Shown here: one piece after another, positions 54,272 through 63,787 of the stretch
Numbering within the stretch: the stretch's first letter is position 1
Layout of the letters: every line of letters begins with the position of its first letter
Assembly (NCBI GenBank): GCA_050247235.1
Contig: JBFWUN010000003.1
Span: 1-64,000 of the forward strand
DNA: 64,000 nt
From: CAIKBL01 sp050247235
Lineage (GTDB): Bacteria > Pseudomonadota > Gammaproteobacteria > Ga0077536
Direction of reading: 5' to 3'
The notes under the pieces: model-generated
What the model saw: only the letters and a program-made list of their open reading frames with translations
Told to the model about the DNA's origin: nothing
Databases searched by the model: none
Translations under genes and position numbers: made by a program

Positions 54272-55108
54272 ATGAGACCTGTGGAATGGAGAGATAAAGT
54301 GCCCGCAAATGAACTGATGCTGGATCCGGAATCTATCAACTACGACGTGTATCCTCGCGATTTTCGGGCTGTCGCGGACGGAAAGCTCGTCATCTTCGGA
54401 ATTCCTAAGTGCGGCAATACGTGGGTGCAGTCGCTACTTTGCAAATACTTCGGCGTTGAACCAGTTCTGACGATCGAAGAATTTACTAGCAGTGGAGTCC
54501 TTTCAATACACGATCCATACGAACCATACATGCGCGAACGACCGGACTTTGTCAGTGGCTTCTGTCTGATTCGAGATATTCGAGACATGATTGTCTCCTA
54601 CTTTCATTACTCGAATACGGACCAGTGGAGACACTCCATGACTCGTCATTACTACGATGACTTCGATTCTTTCTACTATGAATGGTTTATTTCTCGTTGT
54701 GTTCCGTCCCATCGCCTTCATACGTTTGCAAGCGAATTCGCTGAACGAGGAGTTCCAATCGTGCGCTACGAGCGACTAAACGCGAATCCCCGGTTCGAGT
54801 TCGCCCGGCTACTAAAGCGGCTCGGACATGAGGTCGACCACGAAAGGCTGCGTCTAGTAATAGAGGAACACCGCTTGGAGAATCTTAAAAGAAATGGCGT
54901 TTACATCCGCTACCGCGTGGAGCAAACGCATTTCAGAAAGGGTGGGTGGGGTAACTTCCTGGACGAAATGCCTCCGCACATCTTGGCCGATGCGAACGAG
55001 CGGTTTGGTTCGTATTTGAAGCGGTGGGGATATCCTATCGAACTATCTGAAGAGAGCATAAACACATATCGCCAACAACTCGAAGACTTGGCTCGGTTGC
55101 AAGCGTAA
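54272..55108 (+). CDS. PAPS-dependent sulfotransferase
   Basis: 278 residues. The 5'-phosphosulfate loop is PKCGNTW (45-51), the 3'-phosphate region is LIRDIRDMIVSYFHY (R101, S109), and the C-terminal RKGGWGNF (222-229) corresponds to RKGxxGDW. It transfers sulfate from PAPS to a hydroxyl, most likely on the glycan or a lipid made here. ATG at 54272 is used; GTG at 54299 is possible. Confidence 0.92.
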   Translation: MRPVEWRDKVPANELMLDPESINYDVYPRDFRAVADGKLVIFGIPKCGNTWVQSLLCKYFGVEPVLTIEEFTSSGVLSIHDPYEPYMRERPDFVSGFCLIRDIRDMIVSYFHYSNTDQWRHSMTRHYYDDFDSFYYEWFISRCVPSHRLHTFASEFAERGVPIVRYERLNANPRFEFARLLKRLGHEVDHERLRLVIEEHRLENLKRNGVYIRYRVEQTHFRKGGWGNFLDEMPPHILADANERFGSYLKRWGYPIELSEESINTYRQQLEDLARLQA

Positions 55109-55412
55109 TCATCCCGCGCAGTTGTTTCGTGGCCGATTCAATCGCATCTGTCTTCCGTGCGTCGGCGACGCTGCGGGCCACGACTTTCCCGGACTGCGTG
55201 GATTTACCAGCAAATGGCTCGCGGCGAAGCTCCGAAATTCGAGTTTAATATGTTAAACGCGGAAAGGCGGCAGCGCCGTTACGGCTGTGCGCTATAAGGC
55301 CCATCCTGGATTGCACGAGCGGTCTTCGCGTCGCGAAACCAATTAGACGTATTCCAACCTATCGTCGGCACTATTGCGGCGCAGGCCGTTTACGAAAGCA
55401 CACCACGTTTAC
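55109..55412 (+). other. 304-bp intergenic region within the glycan locus
   Basis: No gene is supported. It contains GTTTAATATGTTAAAC at 55243-55258, an AT-rich symmetric element with a TAATAT that could be a -10, suggesting an internal promoter before the ABC transporter genes. Confidence 0.5.
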
Positions 55413-56243
55413 ATGAGTAGTACAGAACCAGCAGCCAACCGAACCGATGCGCCCCAACCAGGTTTCGGTCGTATTTTGTGGGTTCAGCATAGGCTGTTTT
55501 GGCGTCTTGTCTGGCAAGATATACGCACGACTTATGCGGGCACGATGCTCGGGATCGGCTGGGTCATCTTCGGACCGCTGTTGCTGCTGCTGCTATACGC
55601 CATCATCTACGCGGTGATTTTTCGCGTACGAATCCCGAATTTCACGATCGAGGAATACATCGTCAACGTATTTTCCGGTTTGGTGCCATTTCTCGCCTTC
55701 GCCCAGGGTCTAGGGGCCTCTACGAACGCCATTCAACGGGGCAAAGGACTGCTGTCAAATCCCGCATTCCCAGTGGACCTGGTTCCCCTGAAACCCGTGG
55801 CTGGTGCGTATGTAATTCTGCCGGTCGGTTTCGCGTTTACTTTTATCGGCGATCTGATCTTCTCCAAAGTCACATGGACCTGGTCGTTCGTTCCTTTGGT
55901 TATGCTATTTCAGATGATGCTGTCTATGGGCATCGGCTACATTCTGTCGGTTATCAGTTTGGTTGTACGTGACTTACAGTTCTTGGTTCAGTACATCGTT
56001 ATCGCGTTGCTTGTAGTAACTCCTATTGCATATACACCAAACATGATTCCTCAGGGGTTAATGTCTTTACTCTATTTGAATCCTCTTTTCTACTCGGTGT
56101 ACAGCTACCAGAATCTCGTACTACTGAACACGCTGCCTCCACCGCATATCATTTGTATAGGATCAATTACTTCGTTAACCATATTTTGGGCGGGCCGTTG
56201 CTTCTATCGCCGCACGCGGGGGGCTATTGGAGACTTTCTGTGA
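55413..56243 (+). CDS. wzm: ABC-2 type polysaccharide export permease (Wzm-like)
   Basis: 276 residues with about six transmembrane helices and the conserved RLVWQDIRTTYAGTMLGIGW start of Wzm/TagG permeases. Pairs with Wzt-type ATPases to move undecaprenyl-linked polysaccharide across the inner membrane. Overlaps the next gene start (GTGA). ATG at 55413 is the family start. Confidence 0.92.
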   Translation: MSSTEPAANRTDAPQPGFGRILWVQHRLFWRLVWQDIRTTYAGTMLGIGWVIFGPLLLLLLYAIIYAVIFRVRIPNFTIEEYIVNVFSGLVPFLAFAQGLGASTNAIQRGKGLLSNPAFPVDLVPLKPVAGAYVILPVGFAFTFIGDLIFSKVTWTWSFVPLVMLFQMMLSMGIGYILSVISLVVRDLQFLVQYIVIALLVVTPIAYTPNMIPQGLMSLLYLNPLFYSVYSYQNLVLLNTLPPPHIICIGSITSLTIFWAGRCFYRRTRGAIGDFL

Positions 56244-57604
56244 CCTCGGATGCAGAGGAAACGGATGGCGACTCGGCGTATGCGGTCCGTTGCAGGGATG
56301 TTTCTAAGAGCTATCCCCTCATCGATGATGCCTTCTCCGGGCTAAGTTATTTGGTTCGATATGCTCTCGGCGAGACGAATAGCGCCGAGCGGGTCAATCA
56401 TGTGAAGGCGCTACGATCAATTGACCTCGACATCAAACGTGGGGAAAGAGTGGGTCTGATTGGCCGCAACGGTTCCGGCAAAACGACCTTTCTTAAACTG
56501 TTGAGCGGACAGTTGCCGCCTACGTCCGGCGAGTTGAGAGTCAACGGCGGCATGTATTACTTAGGAGCCGGTACGATCGGACTCGACCCCGAACTGACGG
56601 GTCGACAGGGAATTTCCGCGTTTCTCGTCGAGCGTGGAACCCCCTCAAACGCGCTACCGGAAATTCTGGAGGAATTGGAATCATTTCTCGAACTGCACGA
56701 GTACTTTGACCAGCCTATAAAGCACTATTCTCTCGGGATGCGCGCACGTACGGAATTTGCCGCAGCTACGGCGATCACCGCTGACATCATACTTGTCGAC
56801 GAGATTCTTGGTGCGGGCGACATGTTCTGGGCGGAGAAGTGCTCTCGCAGAATGGAGCGGCTATGTGCGCAGGGCCGCACGATGCTCATCGTCTCTCATT
56901 CGCTGGGGCAAATACTGCGCTTCTGCGATCGCGCAGTTTGGATAGACGTTGGAAGGATTGTAATGGACGGACCTGTGCAAACGGTGGTTCGCCGCTACGA
57001 AGCCTTTCTCGAAAATCTGAGCTGGAAAACGGCAGATTTGGACGATAAGGCGTTCGATGCCGCGAGTCTTGCGCACGAGCTTACCGACGTGCAACTTCCA
57101 CGAAGTAATGTTTCCGTGATGCGGTGGCCGGCGCGAGGTGATGTCCTCATCGAGGGAATCTGGATAAACGATTCGTCCAATACGTCCGTGACGAGCGCCG
57201 CTGGTATGCCAGTGCGCATTCGAATCGCGCTGGAATGCATCCGGGGTGGACAATATGCGTTGCGATATCTCATCACATTTTGGACCCTTAATGGGAAACG
57301 TGTAGGAATTGTTGAGAACGAAGTTGATAGGGTGGTTTTGAAGTCGACAGAGAAACACGAAGTCGAGGTTACGATAGGCGGGGGGAATATCGGCCCTGGT
57401 ATTTACGCTGTAACGGTTTCGCTTTTCCAGGTAAGCGAAGCGGGGAGCAGTGCGAACGAGTACGACGCCCGCCAAGATATGATTTACAAATCATACACGC
57501 TTCTCATCGAACATCAGGCCAGCACCAATGACTGGCGTCCGCCTGCCATTCACACTGTCTCAATTGCGACAAAGAGTGACGCCGAGGCAGATGCGACCGT
57601 CTGA
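56240..57604 (+). CDS. wzt: Polysaccharide export ATPase 1 (Wzt-like) with C-terminal domain
   Basis: 454 residues. ATPase domain ~10-255: Walker A GRNGSGKT (75-82), signature SLGMR (164-168), and Walker B VDEILGAGD. The remaining ~200 residues correspond to a Wzt C-terminal carbohydrate-binding-type domain, which in O9a/O8 systems reads the capped glycan end. GTG at 56240 overlaps the permease stop, so translation is coupled. Confidence 0.92.
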   Translation: MTSDAEETDGDSAYAVRCRDVSKSYPLIDDAFSGLSYLVRYALGETNSAERVNHVKALRSIDLDIKRGERVGLIGRNGSGKTTFLKLLSGQLPPTSGELRVNGGMYYLGAGTIGLDPELTGRQGISAFLVERGTPSNALPEILEELESFLELHEYFDQPIKHYSLGMRARTEFAAATAITADIILVDEILGAGDMFWAEKCSRRMERLCAQGRTMLIVSHSLGQILRFCDRAVWIDVGRIVMDGPVQTVVRRYEAFLENLSWKTADLDDKAFDAASLAHELTDVQLPRSNVSVMRWPARGDVLIEGIWINDSSNTSVTSAAGMPVRIRIALECIRGGQYALRYLITFWTLNGKRVGIVENEVDRVVLKSTEKHEVEVTIGGGNIGPGIYAVTVSLFQVSEAGSSANEYDARQDMIYKSYTLLIEHQASTNDWRPPAIHTVSIATKSDAEADATV

Positions 57605-57765
57605 TGTGAGACTAGGATTTATAGGTCGAATCCAATTTTTGGAAGACCAAAGCGGCCCGCAACATGTCTGGCGATATCGCTACGTGTGAGACTCTCCGAA
57701 TTATCGATCGGTGATGAAGTCGAGTGCGTTTCGCCGTCGCGGCGAATCGGGCAGGTAAGTGAAGC

Positions 57766-59142
57766 ATGAAGCATGCATCAGAGTCTTTTGTTATCGCATC
57801 AACACATCGAACGGTTATCGAACTTGAGTGCGTATCGAAAAGCTTCCAACTATTCGAGTCAAGTTCGACGCGTGCCTTTTCAGCACTAGCGTTCTGGCGG
57901 CAGCGGGCAAACCGAGGCATCGTCGGCGTGCGTACTGCCCTTAAGGACGTCACGTTAAAGGTTGAGTGTAGAGAGCGCGTTGGGCTGGTTGGACATAACG
58001 GGTCGGGGAAGACGACGCTACTCAATTTGATTCTGGGGTTGAGTGTTCCTACAGCCGGAATGGTCCGGGTACGAGGCAGAGCACACGGGCTTATGTCGGT
58101 AGGATCAGGATATGACGATGGCATGACCGGAAGGAAGGTTATTCATTCTCTACTCATGCTCAACAATCTCTCGCGAAGCGAAGAGCGAGAAGCGACGAGG
58201 GACATCGAGGAATTCGTCGAGCTTGGTGAATTTCTGGATCACCCGGTGAGGACATACTCCCTAGGAATGCGGGCGCGCCTTGAGTTTGCCGTAGCGACAG
58301 CAATCGCTCCGGACGTGCTGGCGGTTGACGAGGTGCTAGGAGCAGGAGATGGATATTTTGCCCAGAAATCGGCGCGCCGCATGCGCGCGGTTGCCGGGAG
58401 ATCAACATTGCTGTTGGTGTCGCATTCGATGCGACAGATCCTCGACTACTGCGAACGCGCGATCTGGCTTAACGAAGGAGTGGTGGAAGCTGACGGACCG
58501 GCTGAAGAGGTCGTTAAGGCATACGAGGAATTCATGATGCGCAAGGAAGCGGCTCAGCTGGATAGGCAGAATTCGATCATTGAGAGGAAGGCGGACGACG
58601 TTGAAGGAACTTTGTCTCACATGGATTCCACGGTTGTCCGCTTGGCATCGCAAAGATTGGTCCCGGCACCCCGGGCTAAGGAAAAAGCCATCGGTCAGCT
58701 CATCGACGCCTGGTTTCTTCCTTCGAAGAGCAGGATTCACGTCACCGAAACGGGTGCACTGCTGACTGTCGCCGTTCGTGTTTGGATTCCAACGGTGAGT
58801 CGCGATCAGCTTGGCATAGTGCTCCTAGCGTTTGGCCCTTCGGGGCAGCTCCTCTGGGACGCCCGTGTCGAACCGCAAGTGTTCGGCTCGGGCGAGCGAA
58901 CGCTGCTGCTGGAGATCGCAAAGGCGACGCCCGGGGTGGGCGATTACTTGATTACGATAGTCTTGGAAAAGCAACAGGACGAACAGTCGTTCGCGCCCGT
59001 GGACTGCCTGCATGGGGCGCTCAAACTGCGAATGATCACGACCAACTATTCTGACCCACCCGTATTCCATTGCGCTGGAGAGTGGCGGTACGGAAGCGCC
59101 GGCGAGCGACGCGAGTCGAGTCGAGTTAGTGCGTGGGTCTGA
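57766..59142 (+). CDS. Polysaccharide export ATPase 2 (Wzt-like) with different C-terminal domain
   Basis: 458 residues with Walker A GHNGSGKT (76-83), SLGMRAR signature and DEVLGAGDG. The C-terminal ~190 residues differ from those of ATPase 1 apart from overall size. Two Wzt-like ATPases beside one permease gene suggest a heteromeric transporter or two alternative readers. It begins 161 bases after the first ATPase. Confidence 0.9.
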   Translation: MKHASESFVIASTHRTVIELECVSKSFQLFESSSTRAFSALAFWRQRANRGIVGVRTALKDVTLKVECRERVGLVGHNGSGKTTLLNLILGLSVPTAGMVRVRGRAHGLMSVGSGYDDGMTGRKVIHSLLMLNNLSRSEEREATRDIEEFVELGEFLDHPVRTYSLGMRARLEFAVATAIAPDVLAVDEVLGAGDGYFAQKSARRMRAVAGRSTLLLVSHSMRQILDYCERAIWLNEGVVEADGPAEEVVKAYEEFMMRKEAAQLDRQNSIIERKADDVEGTLSHMDSTVVRLASQRLVPAPRAKEKAIGQLIDAWFLPSKSRIHVTETGALLTVAVRVWIPTVSRDQLGIVLLAFGPSGQLLWDARVEPQVFGSGERTLLLEIAKATPGVGDYLITIVLEKQQDEQSFAPVDCLHGALKLRMITTNYSDPPVFHCAGEWRYGSAGERRESSRVSAWV

Positions 59143-59177
59143 TGCGTCTCTGCGGAATCGATTGGTAGCTATCCACC

Positions 59178-61070
59178 GTGTGCGGTTTTGTCGCGGTGTT
59201 TTCTCCAAACCGTCCGATCGAAGGGGGGGACCTAGCTTTCATGCGAGATCGCCTCTCGCATCGTGGGCCGGATGGCGCTAAGTCGTGGCAACGGCAGTAT
59301 TCGCGACTTGCGGTGGGCCTTGGTCATCGACGCCTCAAGGTAGTGGACCTGCGAGATGTCGCCGACCAACCGATGGTCAGCGCCGACGGGACGAAAGTGA
59401 TCTGCTTTAATGGGGAAATCTACAATTACGTAGAACTTCGGCGCGAGCTCATGGCGAGTGGACGCAGCTTCCGTACGAGAAGCGATACCGAGGTGTTGCT
59501 CCAAGCGTACGAGGAGTGGGGCGAGAGAGCGTTGCCGCGTCTGAACGGAATGTTTGCGTTCGTTATTTGGGACGAAGCGCGGAACGAAGCAATCGTGGTC
59601 AGAGATCGCTTTGGCGAAAAGCCATTGTTTTTTGCAACTGCGAAAGACGGCGCGTTGCTTTTTGCTTCTGAGATGAAAGGGTTGTTTGCCCATCCGGCAC
59701 TAAGCCCGGCTATCGACGAGTCCGTCGCCGACGAAGTTCTCGGGGGAATGCTGACTTACGGGCGCCCAGAGACATTGTTTCGCGGGGTCAGGCAGTTTCC
59801 TGCGGCCCACTTCATGCGAATAACGGGCGCGGGCGAAGCCCAGAAACCTCGCCCCTACTGGTCACCGGCATGCGACCCCGAAAATCCCGTCGTCGTCACA
59901 AAGGAGACGCGTGAGCGTTTCTTCAGTCTCCTGCAAGGCGCGGTCCGTAACCGCCTGCGTTGCGATGTACGCGGCACCGCCGCGCTGTCCGGGGGGCTCG
60001 ATTCTTCGTCACTCGTTGCGTTGATCGCCGGCATGGAGAGTCCTGGTTTCCGCCTCGAGCAGACCATTTCGGTGCAGTTCCCGGATTCTCCCGAGGTCGA
60101 CGAGAGCAACCACCAGCGAGCGGTGTCGGCATTTACGGGCATCGCCGCCGCCGCAGTTACGCCGTCGCCGAGCGACCTTATCTCCGTCTTACGGCGACTT
60201 CACTGGCACCATGAAGGGGTTGTCGGCGGGCCTTCGATGTTTGCCGAATGGTGCGTCATGCGCTGGGCGAATCAGAACGGCTACAAGGTCATCATCGATG
60301 GTCAGGGTGCTGACGAGATCCTCGCCGGATACAAAGTCTACTGGGACGCGTATCAATTCGACACGCACACTCGAGGCGAACAGCTCCGCCGCTTGTGGAA
60401 TATCTACCATATGCGTCGGCGACTCCGCGCGCAGGCGCACAGGAATCCGGGCGCCTCCCGGCGGTTGAATGCGCCCGTGCATCTCGATCGAGAGGCGCTG
60501 TCCGGATACTGGGAAACATGGGCGAAACCGATGGCGGCAAGTTATTCATGGCCGGGAGCGCCCCAGCTTCGCAAAGGCCATGTCTTGCGTTACGCCCTCG
60601 GTGCCCATCTCATGTCCATCTCCTTGCCTTCGAACTTGTATGCCGGTGACAGGAACGCCATGGCACACGGCGTAGAGGCGCGCTACCCGTACCTGGATTA
60701 CGACCTGGTCGATTTCTGCATGAGCCTCGCTGATGATGCCTTCATCCGGCACGGATGGCAGAAGTGGTTGCTCCGCGATGCGATGAGGAATCGCCTACCG
60801 CACGCCGTGGTCTGGCGGCCGGACAAGGTCGGATACGAGGTGCCGCAGCACAGATGGATAACGGCGGAGCTGAAGGAATGGATTTTGGAGCGGGCGTTCG
60901 ACGAGCGGATCCGACATTTCCGCTATTTCAACGTGGAGCGGATGAATGCCTATTGGCAGGCACATTGCGCCGGCGAGGCGGACTATTCCGGCGATCTCTG
61001 GCGGGCGGCCAGTCTGTCCGAATGCATCGACATGATCGATGCGGGCGTCTGGCGACACGGGTTGCAGTAG
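59178..61070 (+). CDS. asnB: AsnB-like glutamine amidotransferase (asparagine synthase family)
   Basis: 630 residues: class II glutaminase with nucleophile C2 after the GTG start (MCGFVAVF), then a synthetase domain with PPi loop SGGLDSS at 271-277. In polysaccharide clusters such proteins, for example WbpS, convert uronic acid carboxyls to amides. With wlbABC here, amidation of the diacetamido-glucuronic acid is plausible; free asparagine synthesis is the alternative. Confidence 0.9.
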   Translation: MCGFVAVFSPNRPIEGGDLAFMRDRLSHRGPDGAKSWQRQYSRLAVGLGHRRLKVVDLRDVADQPMVSADGTKVICFNGEIYNYVELRRELMASGRSFRTRSDTEVLLQAYEEWGERALPRLNGMFAFVIWDEARNEAIVVRDRFGEKPLFFATAKDGALLFASEMKGLFAHPALSPAIDESVADEVLGGMLTYGRPETLFRGVRQFPAAHFMRITGAGEAQKPRPYWSPACDPENPVVVTKETRERFFSLLQGAVRNRLRCDVRGTAALSGGLDSSSLVALIAGMESPGFRLEQTISVQFPDSPEVDESNHQRAVSAFTGIAAAAVTPSPSDLISVLRRLHWHHEGVVGGPSMFAEWCVMRWANQNGYKVIIDGQGADEILAGYKVYWDAYQFDTHTRGEQLRRLWNIYHMRRRLRAQAHRNPGASRRLNAPVHLDREALSGYWETWAKPMAASYSWPGAPQLRKGHVLRYALGAHLMSISLPSNLYAGDRNAMAHGVEARYPYLDYDLVDFCMSLADDAFIRHGWQKWLLRDAMRNRLPHAVVWRPDKVGYEVPQHRWITAELKEWILERAFDERIRHFRYFNVERMNAYWQAHCAGEADYSGDLWRAASLSECIDMIDAGVWRHGLQ

Positions 61071-61180
61071 CGCTGTTTAGAATCTCGATACCGGACCGTC
61101 CGCGGCGTGCAACCGGAAGATTCGCGCACGGCAAGCCGGGCGAGAGGGTTTGTTTCGACGCGCGCTAACGCGCGGAGACG

Positions 61181-62602
61181 ATGACTATGTCCAAGCCACG
61201 CGTCTACGACCTTATCCGGCGCATATTGCCGCGGCCTATGCGCCGCTTGGCAGCTATGGCGCTTGGTGGCGTGCGACGCTGCATCAGTTTGGCCTGGAGG
61301 GGGGTTGGATTCTTCGTCGCACAGGGCCAAGGCGTCACCTCCTCCGCCGAGTTGGTCACCGCGCCGACGTTGGGCAAGCGAACTGCCTGGGTGATCTCCT
61401 TCACCGGGGTTTCGAATGAACCGCGGGTGCTGCGCCAGACCCAGGCGCTGCTGTCAGAAGGTTGGCGCGTGGTGGTGGTCGGCTACGATGGCCATTCGCC
61501 GCGTCCGACGGAATGGAATTTCGTACGGTTGCGGGATCGCGCGAGGCACGCGTCGCGCTTCTCCTTCGCGCTACTGCGCGCGCAGCGCGCGCTGGGGCGA
61601 ATCCTGTTCATGAATGCGCATCGATCTCCTGCGTTACGTTCGTTCGGCGCCCGCCTCTATTACGACGCGATTCCGAACTGGCGAGAGAATCTCAGGCAGA
61701 CAATGCGCATCGCGCGCCAGAATCCGCAACTTGCGGCGAATCTCGTTCTCGCACACGACTGGCACACAAGTCCCGTTGGATGGCGCCTTTCCCGGTATTT
61801 CCGCTGCCCCTTGTCGATTGATTGCCACGAGTATGCCCGGGGCCAGTACCTGCACGATCCAAAGTGGGTCCAGGAGCAGCAGCCGTTCGTCGTGGGAATG
61901 CTCGATTACTACCTGTCCCGTGCCGATCTGGTGACCACGGTCTGCGAGGGCATTGCCGGTTTGCTCGACCGCGAGCAGCGCCTGAAGCAGCCGGCGGTGG
62001 TGGTTCGCAGCGTGCCGCGCTACGAAAAACAGGTCTTCAGACCCTGCGGCAACCAGATAGTCGTTCTCTACCACGGCGATGTTTCGTATGTTCGCGGCCT
62101 TCATAAGGCGGTAAGATCCATGCCCCTCTGGCGACCCGAGTTCCGACTGCACATCAGGGGTGCGGGAGACCCCGACTACATCGCGAGCCTGCAGCGGATT
62201 GCGGCAGAGTCGGGAGTCGCAGATCGCCTGAGTTTCGAAGGACCCGTGCCGTTCAACGAGATAGTCGGGGCGGCGAATCGTGCGGACATCGGCTACTTCG
62301 TCCACAAGGATGTGTCGCCGCAGAAGCGTTTCGTGCTGCCGAACAAGTTCTTCGAGTACATCATGGCCGGGCTGGCTCTCTGCGTCAGCGATCTACCGGA
62401 AATGGCCCGCATCGTGCGCCGATACGACCTCGGCCTGCTCGTCGACGAGTACGACGAGCCTTCGATTGCCCGTGTCATCAACGGCTTCAGCCGCGACTCT
62501 ATTGACCGCTACAAACGGGCGGCTCTTGAAGCGGCCGCGGTTCTGAACTGGGAAGCGGAACAACGAGCGATGTTAGACGCGTACGCCCAGATAACAGGAT
62601 AG
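61181..62602 (+). CDS. Glycosyltransferase 1 (GT-B fold)
   Basis: 473 residues. TPTLGKRTAWVISFTGVSNEPRVLRQ starts the N-terminal Rossmann half; LPNKFFEYIMAGLALCVSDLPEMARI is the C-terminal donor-binding half of GT4-like enzymes. Probably adds a sugar in glycan repeat-unit or chain synthesis. Overlap with the next gene is 9 bases apart, no gap. Confidence 0.85.
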   Translation: MTMSKPRVYDLIRRILPRPMRRLAAMALGGVRRCISLAWRGVGFFVAQGQGVTSSAELVTAPTLGKRTAWVISFTGVSNEPRVLRQTQALLSEGWRVVVVGYDGHSPRPTEWNFVRLRDRARHASRFSFALLRAQRALGRILFMNAHRSPALRSFGARLYYDAIPNWRENLRQTMRIARQNPQLAANLVLAHDWHTSPVGWRLSRYFRCPLSIDCHEYARGQYLHDPKWVQEQQPFVVGMLDYYLSRADLVTTVCEGIAGLLDREQRLKQPAVVVRSVPRYEKQVFRPCGNQIVVLYHGDVSYVRGLHKAVRSMPLWRPEFRLHIRGAGDPDYIASLQRIAAESGVADRLSFEGPVPFNEIVGAANRADIGYFVHKDVSPQKRFVLPNKFFEYIMAGLALCVSDLPEMARIVRRYDLGLLVDEYDEPSIARVINGFSRDSIDRYKRAALEAAAVLNWEAEQRAMLDAYAQITG

Positions 62603-62611
62603 GCTTGCGCT

Positions 62612-63787
62612 GTGCGTCGCGCTTTAGTGCTCTGCCTCTCCAATCCGAATCGCGATCCGCGACCCCGAAGAGCGCTCGAGTGGCTGTCGTCCGAATTCGA
62701 ACTTACGACCGCAGCGTTCGCACCCACTGAATTCGTTCACAGCCGCTTCGTCGACGTCTCCGCCCACGCGAAGCCGGCGCTCGGGGGTGTTGTGGGCTTC
62801 CTGAGCCACGCCGCGTCCCTGAAGTTGAATTCGTTACTGGACCGCAACGAAGCATCGGAATGGACCAAGGGGCTGCGCGCCGCTCGAACGGAACTATCCG
62901 GCGCCGCCTTCGATCTTGTCTTGTGTTTCGACGCCGAGCTTCTCCCGTTGGCAAACGCTGTCCGGGGCCGCGCCAAACTCATATTCGATGCCCGCGAATA
63001 CTACCCGGCACAGTTCGAGGACAGGTTGATCTGGCGCTCCTGTATGCGAGACTTCGCGTGGCACCTGTGTCGCTCCTACCTATCGCGCTGTGACGCGATC
63101 TTCACCGTCAGTGAAGGTCTCCGGGAGGGATACCGCACCACCTTCGGTGTCGATTCGGAGGTGCTGTACAGCTTGCCGAGCTATCGGGAGCTCGCGCCCA
63201 CCCCCGTGGACCCCTCATCGATACGGCTCGTCTATCATGGAAACGCGAACCCCAGTCGCGCCACTCACTTGATGGTCTCCTTTGCGCGGGCGCTGGAGCG
63301 GCGTTTTCTCATGGATTTCGTGGTACTCCCGCCAGACTCGCGCTACGTCGCGCGTCTGCGCCACGATGCCTCAGGCTGCGAACGAATTCGTTTTCTGGAG
63401 CCTTTGGCGTTCGAAGACATCGTCCCTTTCCTGAATCGGTACGATCTCGGCGTGTTCTACGTTCCGCCGACCAATTTCAACCTGAAGCACTGCATGCCAA
63501 ACAAGCTGTTCGAGTTCATCCAGGCGCGGCTGGGCGTAATCGTCGGGCCGTCGCCCGACATGAAGCGCTTCGTGGAGGCGACGGGCGTAGGTCTGGCCGG
63601 GAGCGAGTGGAACGTCAACTCGCTCGTCCGCGACGTGAACGCACTTGGCGTGCAGGACATCGAGCGCTACAAGCAACGCAGCCACGCCGTGGCTGCGGAT
63701 TACTCATCCCTAACTTCCGCGCGACAGTTCCGCGCGGCGGTCGAGCGGGTGATGTCCGCACCTGGTGTCAGCTCGAGCGGCGGATGA
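62612..63787 (+). CDS. Glycosyltransferase 2 (GT-B fold)
   Basis: 391 residues, paralogous to the previous protein in fold: MPNKLFEFIQARLGVIVGPSPDMKRFVE matches the GT4 donor motif. GTG start at 62612. Its stop overlaps the next start (ATGA). Specificity cannot be read. Confidence 0.85.
   Translation: MRRALVLCLSNPNRDPRPRRALEWLSSEFELTTAAFAPTEFVHSRFVDVSAHAKPALGGVVGFLSHAASLKLNSLLDRNEASEWTKGLRAARTELSGAAFDLVLCFDAELLPLANAVRGRAKLIFDAREYYPAQFEDRLIWRSCMRDFAWHLCRSYLSRCDAIFTVSEGLREGYRTTFGVDSEVLYSLPSYRELAPTPVDPSSIRLVYHGNANPSRATHLMVSFARALERRFLMDFVVLPPDSRYVARLRHDASGCERIRFLEPLAFEDIVPFLNRYDLGVFYVPPTNFNLKHCMPNKLFEFIQARLGVIVGPSPDMKRFVEATGVGLAGSEWNVNSLVRDVNALGVQDIERYKQRSHAVAADYSSLTSARQFRAAVERVMSAPGVSSSGG

Noticed and set aside
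53160..55412. Possible tRNA or attachment site at the GC change
   Set aside because: No cloverleaf or tRNA 3' end could be found near the ops element or in the 55109-55412 gap, so there is no evidence for tRNA-based integration.
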